Source: Pseudomonas cedrina subsp. cedrina (lineage in GTDB: Bacteria; Pseudomonadota; Gammaproteobacteria; Pseudomonadales; Pseudomonadaceae). Taken from it: a DNA stretch of 64,000 nt. Positions 28,090-37,320 of the stretch are shown in pieces. The stretch spans positions 310,001 through 374,000 of the forward strand of contig NZ_MNPW01000001.1 in assembly GCF_001983175.1 (NCBI RefSeq), read 5' to 3'. The notes under the pieces were generated by a model. It was not told the origin of the DNA. It ran no database searches and worked only from the letters and a program-made list of their open reading frames with translations. Made by a program: the position numbers and the translations under genes. Within the stretch, counting starts at the first letter, position 1, and every line of letters starts with the position of its first letter.

Positions 28090-28578
28090 ATGTCCAAACC
28101 CCTGTTGAGCCCCCAAGGCGAATTCCCCGCCGTTGGCCTGGGCCGTCGCCTGGCAGCAATGTTCTATGACTTCCTGTTGTGCACCGCCCTGCTGATCGTC
28201 ACCGCCTTCATCTACAAGCTGATCTGGATCGCGTTCGTGGGCGAAGCCAGGATGCGCACCCTCACCGAATCCGGTGCGCTGGACGGCGATCCGTTGCTGT
28301 CGACGATTCTGCTGTTTGTACTGTTTGGCTTCTTCGCCAAGTTCTGGACCCATTCCGGGCAGACCCTGGGCATGCAGGTGTGGGGCGTGCGCGTACAGAA
28401 CGCCGATGGCTCGCGGATCAGCCTGTGGCAGGCGCTGTTGCGCTTTGTGGTGTCGATTGCGTCGTGGTTGTGCGTGGGGCTGGGGTTTATCTGGTCGCTG
28501 TTTGATAAGCGCAAACGCAGCTGGCATGACATCTATTCGGATACGCAGCTGGTGCGGATTCCGAAGCAGAAGAAGTAG
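28090..28578 (+). CDS. RDD family membrane protein
   Basis: 162 aa with three to four hydrophobic segments. The RDD signature is spread over GLGRRLAAMFYDFLL (RR and D), the SGQTLGMQVWGVRVQNADG segment and KRKRSWHDIYSDTQLV (the D of the motif). RDD proteins are poorly understood; some are ion transporters. The ATG at 28090 gives the conserved N-terminus; no strong ribosome binding site is visible. It stands alone between a terminator and a REPIN. Confidence 0.88.
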   Translation: MSKPLLSPQGEFPAVGLGRRLAAMFYDFLLCTALLIVTAFIYKLIWIAFVGEARMRTLTESGALDGDPLLSTILLFVLFGFFAKFWTHSGQTLGMQVWGVRVQNADGSRISLWQALLRFVVSIASWLCVGLGFIWSLFDKRKRSWHDIYSDTQLVRIPKQKK

Positions 28579-28599
28579 CACGGAACGCTGAAGAACCAT

Positions 28600-28688
28600 T
28601 GTGGGAGCTGGCTTGCCTGCGATGGCGGTCTTCCAGCCAAAGTACCCGGTGCTGACTCACCGCAGTCGCAGGCAAGCCAGCTCCCACA
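28600..28688. repeat. REPIN between RDD gene and nadA
   Basis: REP beginning TGTGGGAGCTGGCTTGCC (28600) faces an inverted copy ending at 28688, between convergent genes. Confidence 0.9.
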
Positions 28689-28712
28689 TTTTGATCAGTG
28701 TTCAGCCTCGGA

Positions 28713-29771
28713 TCAGGCGTTGCCGGCCAGTTTGAGGCGCGCTGCCTGGGTGAAGTCGAGCATGCGCTTGAGCGGGCGCACCGCGTGGGGAATCACCGAC
28801 GGCTCGACGAAGATCTCGTTGCTGCCTTCGCGCAGGCACTGCAGCGTGCGCTCCAGCGTATTCATCGCCATCCACGGGCAATGCGCGCAACTGCGGCACG
28901 CGGCGCCGTTGCCGGCGGTAGGTGCTTCGACAAAGACCTTGTCCGGGCACAACTGCTGCATCTTGTAAAAGATGCCACGGTCGGTGGCGACGATAAAGGT
29001 CTTGTTCGGCAGGCGCTGGGCGGCCGCAATCAGTTGGCTGGTCGACCCCACGGCGTCGGCCAGTTCGATCACCGCCGTCGGCGACTCCGGGTGCACCAGG
29101 ATGGCTGCGTCCGGGTACAGCGCCTTCATGTCTTCGAGCTGCTTGGACTTGAACTCTTCGTGGACGATGCAGGCACCGTCCCACAGCAGCATGTCGGCGC
29201 CGGTCTGGCGCTGGATGTAAGTCCCCAGGTGCTTGTCCGGGCCCCAGATGATCGTCTCGCCGTTGTCCATCAGGCTCTCGACGATTTCCAGGGCGCAGCT
29301 GGAGGTCACCACCCAGTCCGCCCGCGCCTTGACCGCAGCCGACGTGTTGGCATACACCACCACGGTGCGCTCGGGATGCTGATCGCAGAACGCCGAGAAC
29401 TCATCCACCGGGCAACCCAGGTCCAGGGAGCACGTGGCTTCAAGGGTAGGCATGAGGATGCGTTTGTCGGGCGTGAGGATCTTGGCGGTCTCGCCCATGA
29501 AACGCACTCCGGCGACCAACACGGTCTTGGCCGGGTGGGCGGCGCCGAAACGGGCCATTTCCAGGGAGTCGGAGACACAGCCGCCGGTCTCTTCGGCCAA
29601 GGCCTGAATCACCGGGTCACAGTAGAAGTGGGCAACCAACACCGCGTCCTGGGCTTTGAGCTCAGCGGCGATGGCTGCACGCAGGCTTGCCTCTTCATCG
29701 GCGCTGAGGGCCTTGGGCTGCTTGGCGTCGAGGTGGGCTTGAACCAGAAGGCGTTCGGAAATTTGCGTCAT
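28713..29771 (-). CDS. nadA: Quinolinate synthase A
   Basis: 352 aa, matching the family length. It condenses iminoaspartate with dihydroxyacetone phosphate to quinolinate in NAD synthesis, using a [4Fe-4S] cluster held by three cysteines; these lie in the [18 protein letters not shown] region and C-terminal [13 protein letters not shown]. Other motifs: [18 protein letters not shown] and [22 protein letters not shown]. The ATG at 29771 (MTQISERLL) matches other pseudomonad NadA; an upstream in-frame ATG at 29870 is not conserved. The ribosome binding site is weak. Confidence 0.96.
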   Translation of the reverse strand: MTQISERLLVQAHLDAKQPKALSADEEASLRAAIAAELKAQDAVLVAHFYCDPVIQALAEETGGCVSDSLEMARFGAAHPAKTVLVAGVRFMGETAKILTPDKRILMPTLEATCSLDLGCPVDEFSAFCDQHPERTVVVYANTSAAVKARADWVVTSSCALEIVESLMDNGETIIWGPDKHLGTYIQRQTGADMLLWDGACIVHEEFKSKQLEDMKALYPDAAILVHPESPTAVIELADAVGSTSQLIAAAQRLPNKTFIVATDRGIFYKMQQLCPDKVFVEAPTAGNGAACRSCAHCPWMAMNTLERTLQCLREGSNEIFVEPSVIPHAVRPLKRMLDFTQAARLKLAGNA

Positions 29772-29959
29772 GTTCGCAAGACCTGCAGGCGCAGTAAGCG
29801 CGAAAGTCGAGTGTACCACCGGCTCTGGTGCCCTTCGGGCGCCGCCGGATGAAGTGGTTGTGTTCATCAAGCACGGGTTCAGGTGAAGCTGCGCAAGGCT
29901 ACAGAATATCCAAGGGTTTCAAAAGCCTAATCTGGCATTCGCCGGTGCGCCTGTCGGGC

Positions 29960-30001
29960 AAAAAAACGGGGAACCCCACGGCTGGGGTTCCCCGTTTTTT
30001 T
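29960..30001. terminator. Strong bidirectional terminator
   Basis: An 18-base stem with GGGGAACCCCA / TGGGGTTCCCC and loop CGGC, A-run on the left and T-run on the right. It ends the minus-strand gene at 30011 and blocks read-through toward it. Confidence 0.93.
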
Positions 30002-30010
30002 TAGCCTGCG

Positions 30011-31588
30011 TCAGCGCACCAACGCGGACGGATCTTCCTGCAGTATTACCGAAGCCTGCAGGTTGGCCAGCGCGTCTTTCAGACTGGACGTCTCCAGCGC
30101 GTCCTCGGACTTCTCGCTCTCCTTGGCCGCGTATTCGAGCAGCACCAGGTAATCGCGCTTGACCGAGGCCTGCGCGGGCACGAAGGTTTCGTCCACCCGC
30201 TTGCCCATCACGTACTTTTGCGTACGGGTGTTCTGACTGGCCTCTTGCGATACGGAAGCGTCGGTCAGCATGCCGTCCTTGTACCCAAGCGTAGCCAAAC
30301 TGCTGGCCTTGTCCTGTACCTGCACATAGAGGTAATTCTGCGATTCAGCGCTGCCATCCAGGGCCGGGGCCTTTTCCCCCCTTAGGCCTTTATGGAAACT
30401 GGCGGAGAGGCTCGATTGCTGAACCTGGCTGATGCTGCGGTCCAAGGTGCTGGTGCCGCCGACGCGAGTCTTTTGCGAGACTTCATAAGCAAAACCGTCG
30501 ACCTCGGACGGTCGCATCGGGTTGGTCGACTCACTGGCCTGCTTGAGCGACGCCTTGAAGTCCGCCAAGCCGGTCTGCATGTTCTGATCCGTGGGGTTGC
30601 GCGTCAGCGCTTGCGGCAACGACGCGCCCTGTGGATAACTGGCGTTCATGGCACTGAAGGCGTCTTTGAACATCGCCATCAGTTCCGGTTTGGCGTTGCC
30701 GCGCTCCTGTGCCCGTTCAAATTGGGCCAGGTAGCTTTTCAGCGCCTTGGCCTGTTGCTTGGCGTCACCCAGGATTGCGCTGTTTTGCAGATCGACGGCC
30801 AGGTCCAGTTGGCCCAGCGCGCCACTCAAGCGCGTGGTGCGGCTTTGAGTGTCGGCGTGAAAGGCCAGGCTCAAGCCCTGGCCATCCAGTGTCTTGAGCT
30901 TGACGCTGAGGTCCACTGAGGCCAGCAGCCTGGAATCAAACTGCGTAAGCTGGCTCAGGTCGAGCTTGGGCGGCGTTGCTGTCAAACCATCCACGCTGGC
31001 CTGGAAAGCACTCCCCAATTTGCCTACTGCTTCGAGTTCCGAATCGCTCAACGTGCCGCCATCCACGGTGGCCTGCACGCCCAGACCCTCGGACTGGCTG
31101 GAAAGGCTGAACGTGACGGTCTTGCCACTGGCGGTCTTGATGCTGAGGCTCACCAGGTTGTCGGCCTTGCTATGCAGCAGGCTTTGATCGGCCTTGATCT
31201 CACCGGCGTTTTGCGCCCGGTCGGCACTTGCGTACATCACCGATTGTGAAAAACCCGCCCCGCCACCCTTGACGAATTGCGCGATCAGGCCGGTGCCGAT
31301 GCCATTAAAACGCTTGGCCGTGGACAGTGAGTTGAAATTGGCGTCGAGGGTTTTACTCAGCTCAGTCTGGCTATCGCTCTCCCAGGCACGCACGGTTTCC
31401 TGACCAGGGAATTGCCCATGGCGGGAATAGGTATTGGCGAGCGTATCGGAGACGTCGTTGCCCAGGCTGACTACCGAAGAAGGCCGCGTGATGCTGGCGT
31501 CTGCATTTGGCGCTAGTGTGGAGGTCGGCGCCTCAGTCGGACGAAAGATAAGTAGCTGGGTGGCGCCTATAGGCGAAAGCGTCGTCAT
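30011..31588 (-). CDS. Unrecognised 525-aa protein
   Basis: I do not recognise this protein. It has no signal peptide or membrane helix and is rich in Ser, Ala, Gln, Leu and Thr, with a Thr/Pro/Ser/Ala-rich N-terminus (IFRPTEAPTSTLAPNAD). Repeated phrases such as TVTFSLSSQSEGLGVQAT, LSVKLKTLDGQGLSLAF and LDLAVDLQNSA look like beta strands of a surface or appendage-like protein; the last 150 residues are charged and helical. ATG 31588 is chosen with AGGGA upstream. Codon use is like its neighbours, so it is probably a real, long-resident gene. It is transcribed alone, divergent from the toxin-antitoxin pair, and ends at a strong terminator. Confidence 0.75.
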   Translation of the reverse strand: MTTLSPIGATQLLIFRPTEAPTSTLAPNADASITRPSSVVSLGNDVSDTLANTYSRHGQFPGQETVRAWESDSQTELSKTLDANFNSLSTAKRFNGIGTGLIAQFVKGGGAGFSQSVMYASADRAQNAGEIKADQSLLHSKADNLVSLSIKTASGKTVTFSLSSQSEGLGVQATVDGGTLSDSELEAVGKLGSAFQASVDGLTATPPKLDLSQLTQFDSRLLASVDLSVKLKTLDGQGLSLAFHADTQSRTTRLSGALGQLDLAVDLQNSAILGDAKQQAKALKSYLAQFERAQERGNAKPELMAMFKDAFSAMNASYPQGASLPQALTRNPTDQNMQTGLADFKASLKQASESTNPMRPSEVDGFAYEVSQKTRVGGTSTLDRSISQVQQSSLSASFHKGLRGEKAPALDGSAESQNYLYVQVQDKASSLATLGYKDGMLTDASVSQEASQNTRTQKYVMGKRVDETFVPAQASVKRDYLVLLEYAAKESEKSEDALETSSLKDALANLQASVILQEDPSALVR

Positions 31589-31671
31589 GACGATCCCTGT
31601 CTTGAGCTGAACAATGCTTAATCTAACCAAGACTTCACTCAATTGACAGTACGTAAATAGCAAAAAGCCAT

Positions 31672-31684
31672 GCATCGAAGATGC
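31672..31684. promoter_or_regulatory. Inverted repeat GCATC-GAA-GATGC, candidate operator
   Basis: Perfect 5-bp arms around GAA, in the gap between the 525-aa gene and the antitoxin. It shares the half-site GCATC with the larger palindrome at 31707, suggesting two sites for one repressor. Confidence 0.5.
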
Positions 31685-31706
31685 CGTTGGTCAGAGCCAG
31701 GCAGAT

Positions 31707-31736
31707 TTGCATCCATAGATGCAATTGATCTATATT
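31707..31736 (+). promoter_or_regulatory. Promoter and operator of the RES/Xre toxin-antitoxin operon
   Basis: TTGCAT (31707-31712) and TATATT (31731-31736) are spaced by 18 bases, resembling a sigma-70 promoter. The palindrome TTGCATCCATAGATGCAA (31707-31724; 7-bp arms, spacer CATA) overlaps the -35 and spacer. This is where an autorepressing antitoxin would bind. It lies 35 bases upstream of the antitoxin ATG, which has AGAGGAG nearby. Confidence 0.6.
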
Positions 31737-31770
31737 TGATTCCACAGACGCATATCAGAGGAGTCCAGCA

Positions 31771-32175
31771 ATGACAGCCGTTTCCCAAGCGCAGGCTTTC
31801 ACCAAAGATCAATGCGTAACCGGTCTTCGCGCAGCAGTGGGCATCCTCGAAAAATGGCAGGCATCGAGCGATCAGGCTTGCCGTGTCCTGCGCATTTCCC
31901 GCAGCACCTTCACCCGAGCCAAACAGGGCGATACAGCTTGGTCGGTGAGCCTGGACGCGGATCAGATGCAGCGCATCAGTCTCGTACTCAACATCCACGC
32001 AGCACTGCGCCTGGTTTTTGATAACCCCGAAAACGTCTATGGATTTGCGTCGATGGCGAACGACAACAGTTTCTTCAACGGCCGCACGCCGCTTGAAGTC
32101 ATGGCGCAGGGGGACATGATTTCCCTGTATGAAACGTATCGCCGGATCGATGTCTTGCGTGGAGCGCAATGGTAA
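31771..32175 (+). CDS. Xre/MbcA/ParS-type antitoxin of a RES system
   Basis: 134 aa. The N-terminal helix-turn-helix-like part (ACRVLRISRSTFTRAKQG, about 45-62) is followed by the MbcA/ParS toxin-binding domain (SLVLNIHAALRLVFDNPENVYGFASMANDNSFFNGRTPLEVM). Such proteins bind and block the RES toxin and repress their own promoter. AGAGGAG lies upstream of the ATG. Its 3' end overlaps the toxin gene by 7 bases, the normal translational coupling of TA modules. Confidence 0.87.
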   Translation: MTAVSQAQAFTKDQCVTGLRAAVGILEKWQASSDQACRVLRISRSTFTRAKQGDTAWSVSLDADQMQRISLVLNIHAALRLVFDNPENVYGFASMANDNSFFNGRTPLEVMAQGDMISLYETYRRIDVLRGAQW

Positions 32176-32861
32176 TGCTGGCACGCCTGGTTGATCTGCC
32201 GGGTGGGCAGGTACAAGCCTATCGCTTGGTCAACTCCAAGTTTCCGCCAATCGCCTTGTTTGATGATGTCGCCGATGCGGACGAATTCGAAACCCTCTAC
32301 CACATCCAGGCGCTGACCAACCCCAGGCTGAAAAACGAAGTGGGGCGCATCGAGCTGATACCCCGCAAGGACATTCCGTTTGGTATTTCGGGCTGCTCTT
32401 ATGCAACGGCGCCCTTCACCCACGTCAACCCCGAAGGTTCCCGCTTCAGTGATGGCAGCTTCGGCGTGCTGTACCTGGCCGCCACCATGGAGACCGCGCT
32501 TGCGGAGGTGCACCATCATCAAGAGAAATACTGGCAAAAGGTCCGCGGGCTCAATTACGAGCGCTTCGTTTTTCGAGGCCTGACCTGCACCTTCGCGCAA
32601 CGCCTGATGAAAGACGTGACCTCGCTGCCGATGATCGACCCTCTGTATGACCCTGACGACTACGCCCACGCCCGTGCGCTGGGGCGGGCGGTGAAGGAAG
32701 CCGGCTGCCCCGGCCTTCGCTACAACTCGGTGCGTTTGCCTGGCAATCATTGCTGGGCGCTGATGACCCCAAGACCGGTCTCTTCGATCATCCAGACGGC
32801 CCACTATGAAATGGTCTGGAATGGCCATCTGTCCAGCGTGAACAAGATCAGCGAAGCCTGA
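32169..32861 (+). CDS. RES-domain toxin (NAD+-consuming)
   Basis: 230 aa. The RES domain is named for conserved Arg, Glu and Ser; here YRLVNSKFPP (Arg near the start), GRFSDGSFGVLYLAATMETALAEV (Glu) and the C-terminal RYNSVRLPGNHCWALMTP (Ser) are visible in the expected order. RES toxins such as MbcT and Res degrade NAD+ by phosphorolysis or hydrolysis and halt growth. Two starts, 32169 and 32175, are two codons apart; both overlap or abut the antitoxin stop. The length is typical. Full domain retention suggests an active toxin. Confidence 0.87.
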   Translation: MVMLARLVDLPGGQVQAYRLVNSKFPPIALFDDVADADEFETLYHIQALTNPRLKNEVGRIELIPRKDIPFGISGCSYATAPFTHVNPEGSRFSDGSFGVLYLAATMETALAEVHHHQEKYWQKVRGLNYERFVFRGLTCTFAQRLMKDVTSLPMIDPLYDPDDYAHARALGRAVKEAGCPGLRYNSVRLPGNHCWALMTPRPVSSIIQTAHYEMVWNGHLSSVNKISEA

Positions 32862-32919
32862 CCCGAGGCAATGGATGCGCCGCAGGGTTGTTGCGCGTCG
32901 ACGGTGCCAAATCCCAGGC

Positions 32920-32966
32920 AAAAAAAAACCCGGAAATCCTCACTTGCGTGGGCCTTCCGGATTTTC
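32920..32966 (-). terminator. Terminator of the tRNA-Lys gene
   Basis: On the minus strand CCGGAA / TTCCGG outer arms with an imperfect inner stem are followed by a run of nine T. It lies just after the tRNA CCA end and between it and the toxin gene. Confidence 0.75.
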
Positions 32967-32980
32967 TAAACCGCCAAAAA

Positions 32981-33056
32981 TGGTGGGTCGTGTGGGATTC
33001 GAACCTACGACCAATTGGTTAAAAGCCAACTGCTCTACCAACTGAGCTAACGACCC
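32981..33056 (-). tRNA. tRNA-Lys (anticodon TTT)
   Basis: 76 bases including encoded CCA. Cloverleaf arms: acceptor GGGTCGT / ACGACCC, D-arm TAGCTCAGTTGGTAGAGCA, anticodon loop CTTTTAA with anticodon TTT, and T-arm with GGTTCGAATCC. It reads lysine codons AAA and AAG. It has its own promoter and terminator between the toxin gene and queC. Confidence 0.97.
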
Positions 33057-33073
33057 GCTGTGTGGTGGCGCGT

Positions 33074-33101
33074 ATAATACTGATTTCTAAGGATTATTCA
33101 A
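33074..33101 (-). promoter_or_regulatory. Promoter of tRNA-Lys
   Basis: On the minus strand TTGAAT and TATTAT are separated by 16 bases; transcription would start about ten bases before the tRNA 5' end. Confidence 0.7.
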
Positions 33102-33119
33102 CACCTTATTTGAAATAAA

Positions 33120-33809
33120 TCAGAAATAACGCGTTGGGTCAGTGATTCCGGCCGCTTGGAAGCCTTCTGCACGCAGCCGGCAGCTGTCGCATTTCCCACA
33201 AGCACGGCCGTCATCGTCTGCCAGGTAGCAGGAAACAGTCAGCGAATAATCAACGCCAAGTCCTACGCCTGCCTTGACGATATCGGCTTTGCTCAGGTTT
33301 TGCAGCGGCGCCAGGATGCGGAAGCCTTGCCCCTCTACGCCGGCTTTTGTCGCCAGGTTGGCCATGCGTTCGAACGACTCGACGAACTCCGGACGGCAGT
33401 CCGGGTAGCCGGAATAATCCACTGCGTTCACGCCAATAAAGATATCGCGAGCGTTGAGCACTTCCGCCCAACCCAGGGCCAGGGACAGGAATACGGTGTT
33501 ACGTGCAGGCACGTAGGTCACCGGGATCCCTTCGCTGGGCGCCTGCGGTACGTCGATGCTGCTGTCGGTCAGCGCGGAGCCGCCGATACCGTTGAGGTTG
33601 AGGCCAATCACCTTGTGCTCGACCACACCCATGTCACGGGCGACACGGGCGGCGGCGCTCAACTCGGCACGATGCCGTTGGCCGTAGTCGAAACTCATGG
33701 TGTAGCAGCTATAGCCTTCAGCCTGCGCCATAGCCACCACCGTGGCGGAGTCGAGGCCGCCGGACAGCAGGATTACCGCACGTTTTTGGTTCATCGTGTG
33801 TTCAGTCAT
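33120..33809 (-). CDS. queC: 7-cyano-7-deazaguanine synthase
   Basis: 229 aa. It converts 7-carboxy-7-deazaguanine to preQ0 with ATP and ammonia, in queuosine synthesis. The N-terminal PP-loop motif [11 protein letters not shown] and C-terminal zinc site ([17 protein letters not shown]) are complete. ATG 33809 has AGGG upstream and lies one base after queE ends, so the two are translated from one message; both act in consecutive steps. Confidence 0.96.
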   Translation of the reverse strand: MTEHTMNQKRAVILLSGGLDSATVVAMAQAEGYSCYTMSFDYGQRHRAELSAAARVARDMGVVEHKVIGLNLNGIGGSALTDSSIDVPQAPSEGIPVTYVPARNTVFLSLALGWAEVLNARDIFIGVNAVDYSGYPDCRPEFVESFERMANLATKAGVEGQGFRILAPLQNLSKADIVKAGVGLGVDYSLTVSCYLADDDGRACGKCDSCRLRAEGFQAAGITDPTRYF

Positions 33810-33810
33810 A

Positions 33811-34458
33811 TCAGCGCCCTGGCTCGTCGTTCCAAAGGTATTTATGCAGCTGCAATTGCAGGCGCACCGGTAGATTGTCCGCCACCACCCAATCGGCGAG
33901 GTCGCGTGCGTTCAAGTCATGGTGGCTCGGCGAAAACAGGACTTCGCCTGCACGGCGATCCAGGCCATATTGGATCAGCTTGGAATTTGCCCAGTCGTAG
34001 TCGTCACGGGAACAGATGACGAACTTGACCTGGTCATTGGCCGTCAGCAGGTCGATGTTCTCGTAGCGGTTGCGGTGCGCTTCCTTGGAGCCTGGGGTCT
34101 TGAGGTCGACCACGCGGCTGACGCGTGGGTCCACCGCAGAGATATCCAAGGCGCCGCTGGTCTCGAGCGAGACTTCGTAGCCGGCGTCGCACAGCTGCTT
34201 GAGCAAAGGGATAGCATTGGGCTGGGCCAGCGGCTCACCGCCGGTCACGCAGACGTAGCGCGGCTTGTAGCCGGCAACCTGCTCCAGGATGTCATCAAGG
34301 GTGCGCACCGTGCCGCCACTGAAGGCGTAGGCGCTGTCACAGTATTGGCAACGCAAGGGGCAACCGGTCAGGCGCACAAAAACGGTGGGCAGCCCAGCCG
34401 TCCGCGTTTCACCCTGCAACGAGTAAAAAACTTCGGTAATACGTAATGTGTCTTGCAT
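33811..34458 (-). CDS. queE: 7-carboxy-7-deazaguanine synthase (radical SAM)
   Basis: 215 aa. The radical-SAM enzyme that forms the deazapurine ring of queuosine from carboxytetrahydropterin. The cluster motif is Cx3Cx2C in [26 protein letters not shown] and VDLKTPGS are SAM-fold motifs. The ATG at 34458 ([17 protein letters not shown]) matches the Pseudomonas proteins; an in-frame GTG at 34467 is less likely. No clear ribosome binding site is visible. Located after the cpoB terminator, so probably its own operon with queC. Confidence 0.94.
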   Translation of the reverse strand: MQDTLRITEVFYSLQGETRTAGLPTVFVRLTGCPLRCQYCDSAYAFSGGTVRTLDDILEQVAGYKPRYVCVTGGEPLAQPNAIPLLKQLCDAGYEVSLETSGALDISAVDPRVSRVVDLKTPGSKEAHRNRYENIDLLTANDQVKFVICSRDDYDWANSKLIQYGLDRRAGEVLFSPSHHDLNARDLADWVVADNLPVRLQLQLHKYLWNDEPGR

Positions 34459-34574
34459 AATCGCCACGGGCGTAACAGCTAAACAGGCTGTCCGCCTCCG
34501 TCAGGCACTTCAAGAGACCCCGCCAACGCGCAGGCCCCAAAAAGCGTGTTTCATAAAAGGGCGTGGATTCTAAC

Positions 34575-34603
34575 GAAAAAACCCGCGACAGGCGCGGGTT
34601 TCT
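34575..34603 (-). terminator. Terminator of cpoB and the tol operon
   Basis: Stem AACCCGCG / CGCGGGTT with a five-base loop, A-run on the plus-strand left side (T-run on the minus strand). It closes the minus-strand ybgC-tol-pal-cpoB unit. Confidence 0.85.
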
Positions 34604-34622
34604 TCTAAACGGATTGCATCGC

Positions 34623-35456
34623 TTACAAGCGCTGCAGGTCCCGTTGGGCCAACTGGGCAGCGGAAGTACCCGGATATTGGGCCACCACCTGCTGCAGAAT
34701 GCCTTTCACCTTGTCGGTATGACCCAGGCGGCGCTCTACATCAGCGAGCTTGTACAGCGAATCCGGTACCTTGGCGTGCTTGGGGTACAGCTGGCTGACC
34801 TTGGCGAACGCCTGGCCCGCCCCCTGCAGGTCACCCTTTGCCAGGTTGACTTCGCCCAGCCAGTATTGGGCGTTGCCCGCGTACTGGCTGTTCGGGTACT
34901 TGCGCAGGAAAGCGGTAAAGGCCTGGCTGGCCTTATCGAAATCCTTGGCCTTGATCAGGTCGAAAGCTGCATCGTAATACAGCTTTTCCTTGGCCGGATC
35001 GCCCGGTTCACTGCTCGCCGCAGGGGCTTGGCTGGCAGCCGCGCCCGCTGCTGCACCGCCGGCAGCAGCGCTTGGCGCGCCACCGGCAGAAGAATTATCA
35101 GGAGTTGCGGCAGGTGTAACGCCGGCTCCAATACGTCGATCAAGATCCTGGTATCGCTCCAGGCCTTCTTGCTTCAGCTGGTTCACTTGATTCTGCAGTA
35201 CTTCAATTGCGCCCTGTTGCTGCGCCAATTGATCCTGCATGCGTTGCAGCTGGTTGAACAGTTCGCCCTGTGCCGAGGGAGCGGACGTAGCCGCTCCCCC
35301 CGCATAGGCGCCGTTCGTGCCATAACCTGCTGGCGGATAGCTGCTCCCGCTATTGTTATAGCCCGAGTTGCTATCCGTTACAGGAACCGCAGCCCACACC
35401 GCAAGCGGTGCGAGGCTGAGAGCCAATACAGTCAGAGCACGACGGCACGTTCGCAT
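34623..35456 (-). CDS. cpoB: Cell division coordinator CpoB (YbgF)
   Basis: 277 aa. Signal peptide (cleavage about AVWA-AV, residue 22), a trimeric coiled coil (FNQLQRMQDQLAQQQGAIEV and on) and, after an Ala/Ser-rich linker, three TPR repeats (KLYYDAAFDLIKAKDFDKASQAF; NAQYWLGEVNLAKGD; DSLYKLADVERRLGH). In the periplasm it links Tol-Pal constriction with peptidoglycan synthesis. It lies 6 bases after pal. Confidence 0.94.
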   Translation of the reverse strand: MRTCRRALTVLALSLAPLAVWAAVPVTDSNSGYNNSGSSYPPAGYGTNGAYAGGAATSAPSAQGELFNQLQRMQDQLAQQQGAIEVLQNQVNQLKQEGLERYQDLDRRIGAGVTPAATPDNSSAGGAPSAAAGGAAAGAAASQAPAASSEPGDPAKEKLYYDAAFDLIKAKDFDKASQAFTAFLRKYPNSQYAGNAQYWLGEVNLAKGDLQGAGQAFAKVSQLYPKHAKVPDSLYKLADVERRLGHTDKVKGILQQVVAQYPGTSAAQLAQRDLQRL

Positions 35457-35462
35457 GACGAA

Positions 35463-35963
35463 TTACTTACGCAGTTCGACGCGACGGTTTTGAGCCCAGG
35501 ACTGCTCGTCGTGGCCAGTAGCAACTGGACGCTCTTTACCGTAGGAAACCAGTTCCAGTTGGCCTGGAGCAACACCTTGCAGTACCAGGTAGCGCTGAAC
35601 GGCTTTCGCACGACGCTCGCCCAGTGCCATGTTGTACTCACGAGTACCACGTTCGTCGGTGTTACCTTCCAGAACAACGCGAGCGCCGTTAGCTTTCAGG
35701 TCTTTCGCGTGAACGTCCAGAGCGCGCATGGCTTCTGGTTTCAGGTCCGAACTGTCGTATTCGAAGTAGAAAGTGGTGATAGCGCGCAGAGCAGCTTCTT
35801 CGCTCAGGGAGCCGTCAACCGCACCAGTGTTAGCGCCGTAACCAGCGTTTGGATCAACAGCTGCGCCTTCACCGGCATTGTCGCCGCCTTTAGACGAGCA
35901 ACCAACGGCTACGGACAGAGCCAGAGCCAGAGCAGCAAACTTACCAAACTTCAGCATTTCCAT
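35463..35963 (-). CDS. pal: Peptidoglycan-associated lipoprotein Pal (OprL)
   Basis: 166 aa. Lipobox LSVAVGC gives an outer-membrane lipoprotein with acylated Cys at about residue 22. The OmpA-like domain ([35 protein letters not shown]) binds meso-diaminopimelate of peptidoglycan. Pal works with TolB to hold the outer membrane during division. TAGGAG eight bases upstream supports the start at 35963 rather than the ATG two codons in. Confidence 0.97.
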   Translation of the reverse strand: MEMLKFGKFAALALALSVAVGCSSKGGDNAGEGAAVDPNAGYGANTGAVDGSLSEEAALRAITTFYFEYDSSDLKPEAMRALDVHAKDLKANGARVVLEGNTDERGTREYNMALGERRAKAVQRYLVLQGVAPGQLELVSYGKERPVATGHDEQSWAQNRRVELRK

Positions 35964-36018
35964 CGTGAAACTCCTAATGAACCCCAGTGTGTTAAGTACT
36001 TCTTTTTGTAGCGCCGCG

Positions 36019-37320
36019 TCAGTTCAGGTAAGGGGACCAGGATGGTTCTCTGACTTCGCCTTGTGCGGTAGGAAGTGGGAGCCTTACGCGTCCATTGATG
36101 GACACGAGCATCAAGACTCCCCGGCCCTGCTGGCGGGTGGCGTAGATTACCATGGTGCCGTTGGGCGCAACAGTAGCTGACTCATCAAGGTTGGTATCTG
36201 TAAGGATTTTTACGGTTCCGCGCTGCAAATCCTGGGCCGCAACCCGGAAATTAGTGAAACCATCCTGACGGTGAATCATCACCAACGTCTTTTCATCAGC
36301 CGAAAGCTTCGGATTGGCGTTGTAGTTGCCAATAAACGTCACGCGTTCCGCACCACCACCGCCCACGTTCGCCTTGTAGACCTGTGGCTTGCCGCCACGG
36401 TCGGACGTGAAGTAGATGGTTGAACCGTCTTTACCCCAAAACGGTTCGGTATTGATGCCAGGGCCGCTGGTAACACGGCTGATCTGGCGCGAAGCCATGT
36501 TCATCACGTAGATGTCCGGGTTGCCGTCCTTGGACAGCACGAACGCCAGGCGCGAACCATCCGGCGACCAGGCAGGCGCGCCGTTGAGGCCTTCGAAGTT
36601 GGTGATCTGCTCACGACGGCCCGTATCGATATGCTGGACGAAGATGCGTGGACGACGCTGCTCGAAAGACACGTAGGCGATACGCTTGCCGTCCGGCGCA
36701 AAGCGCGGCGACAGGATGGGCTCACGCGATTGCAGCAACGTCACCGCGCGCGCACCGTCGTAGTCCGAACGCTGCAGCGTGTAGCGAGTGTTGTCTACGG
36801 AGAAACGTTCAGCCGTCACATACAGCAGACGCGTCGAGAAAGCACCCTTGATACCGGTGAGTTTTTCAAACGACTGGTCCGAAATGTAGTGGGCCATGTC
36901 CCGCAGTTGTTCGGCGGTGCCGGAGACACTGCCGGTCAAAACCTGCTGCTCGGTGGCCACGTTGAACAAGGTGTAGGTGATCTGCAGGCGACCGCCGGCC
37001 GGCGTGATGTTACCGACCATCAGGTACTGCGCGCCCACCGCTTTCCAGTCACGGAACACGACTTCGCTGGCCTGGTTGGGCTGGCTGATCATGTTGCCTT
37101 TCGGAATCGGTGCGTAGTAACCGGAGTTGCGCAGGTCGTCGCTGACGATCTGGGCCATGTCGTCCGGCAGCACGCTGCCGCCCTGCCAGCCGAACGGCAC
37201 TACCGCAATCGGGGTGGCCCGGTCGCTGCCGCTGGTGACCAGGATGTTCTTTTCATCCGCCGCCGCTATCCCTGCCATACAGCAAATAACGACAAGCATT
37301 CCTCGAAGAAGGTTTCTCAC
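36019..37320 (-). CDS. tolB: Tol-Pal periplasmic protein TolB
   Basis: 433 aa, the standard length. Signal peptide ([21 protein letters not shown]), an N-terminal TolB domain and a six-bladed beta-propeller with repeated [22 protein letters not shown] blades. It bridges Pal and TolA in the periplasm. GTG start at 37320 overlaps the tolA stop in the sequence GTGA, so translation is coupled. Confidence 0.97.
   Translation of the reverse strand: MRNLLRGMLVVICCMAGIAAADEKNILVTSGSDRATPIAVVPFGWQGGSVLPDDMAQIVSDDLRNSGYYAPIPKGNMISQPNQASEVVFRDWKAVGAQYLMVGNITPAGGRLQITYTLFNVATEQQVLTGSVSGTAEQLRDMAHYISDQSFEKLTGIKGAFSTRLLYVTAERFSVDNTRYTLQRSDYDGARAVTLLQSREPILSPRFAPDGKRIAYVSFEQRRPRIFVQHIDTGRREQITNFEGLNGAPAWSPDGSRLAFVLSKDGNPDIYVMNMASRQISRVTSGPGINTEPFWGKDGSTIYFTSDRGGKPQVYKANVGGGGAERVTFIGNYNANPKLSADEKTLVMIHRQDGFTNFRVAAQDLQRGTVKILTDTNLDESATVAPNGTMVIYATRQQGRGVLMLVSINGRVRLPLPTAQGEVREPSWSPYLN

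Noticed and set aside
33157..34019. 287-codon ORF opposite queC and queE
   Set aside because: Both sense genes show catalytic motifs and known gene order; the ORF is a shadow.
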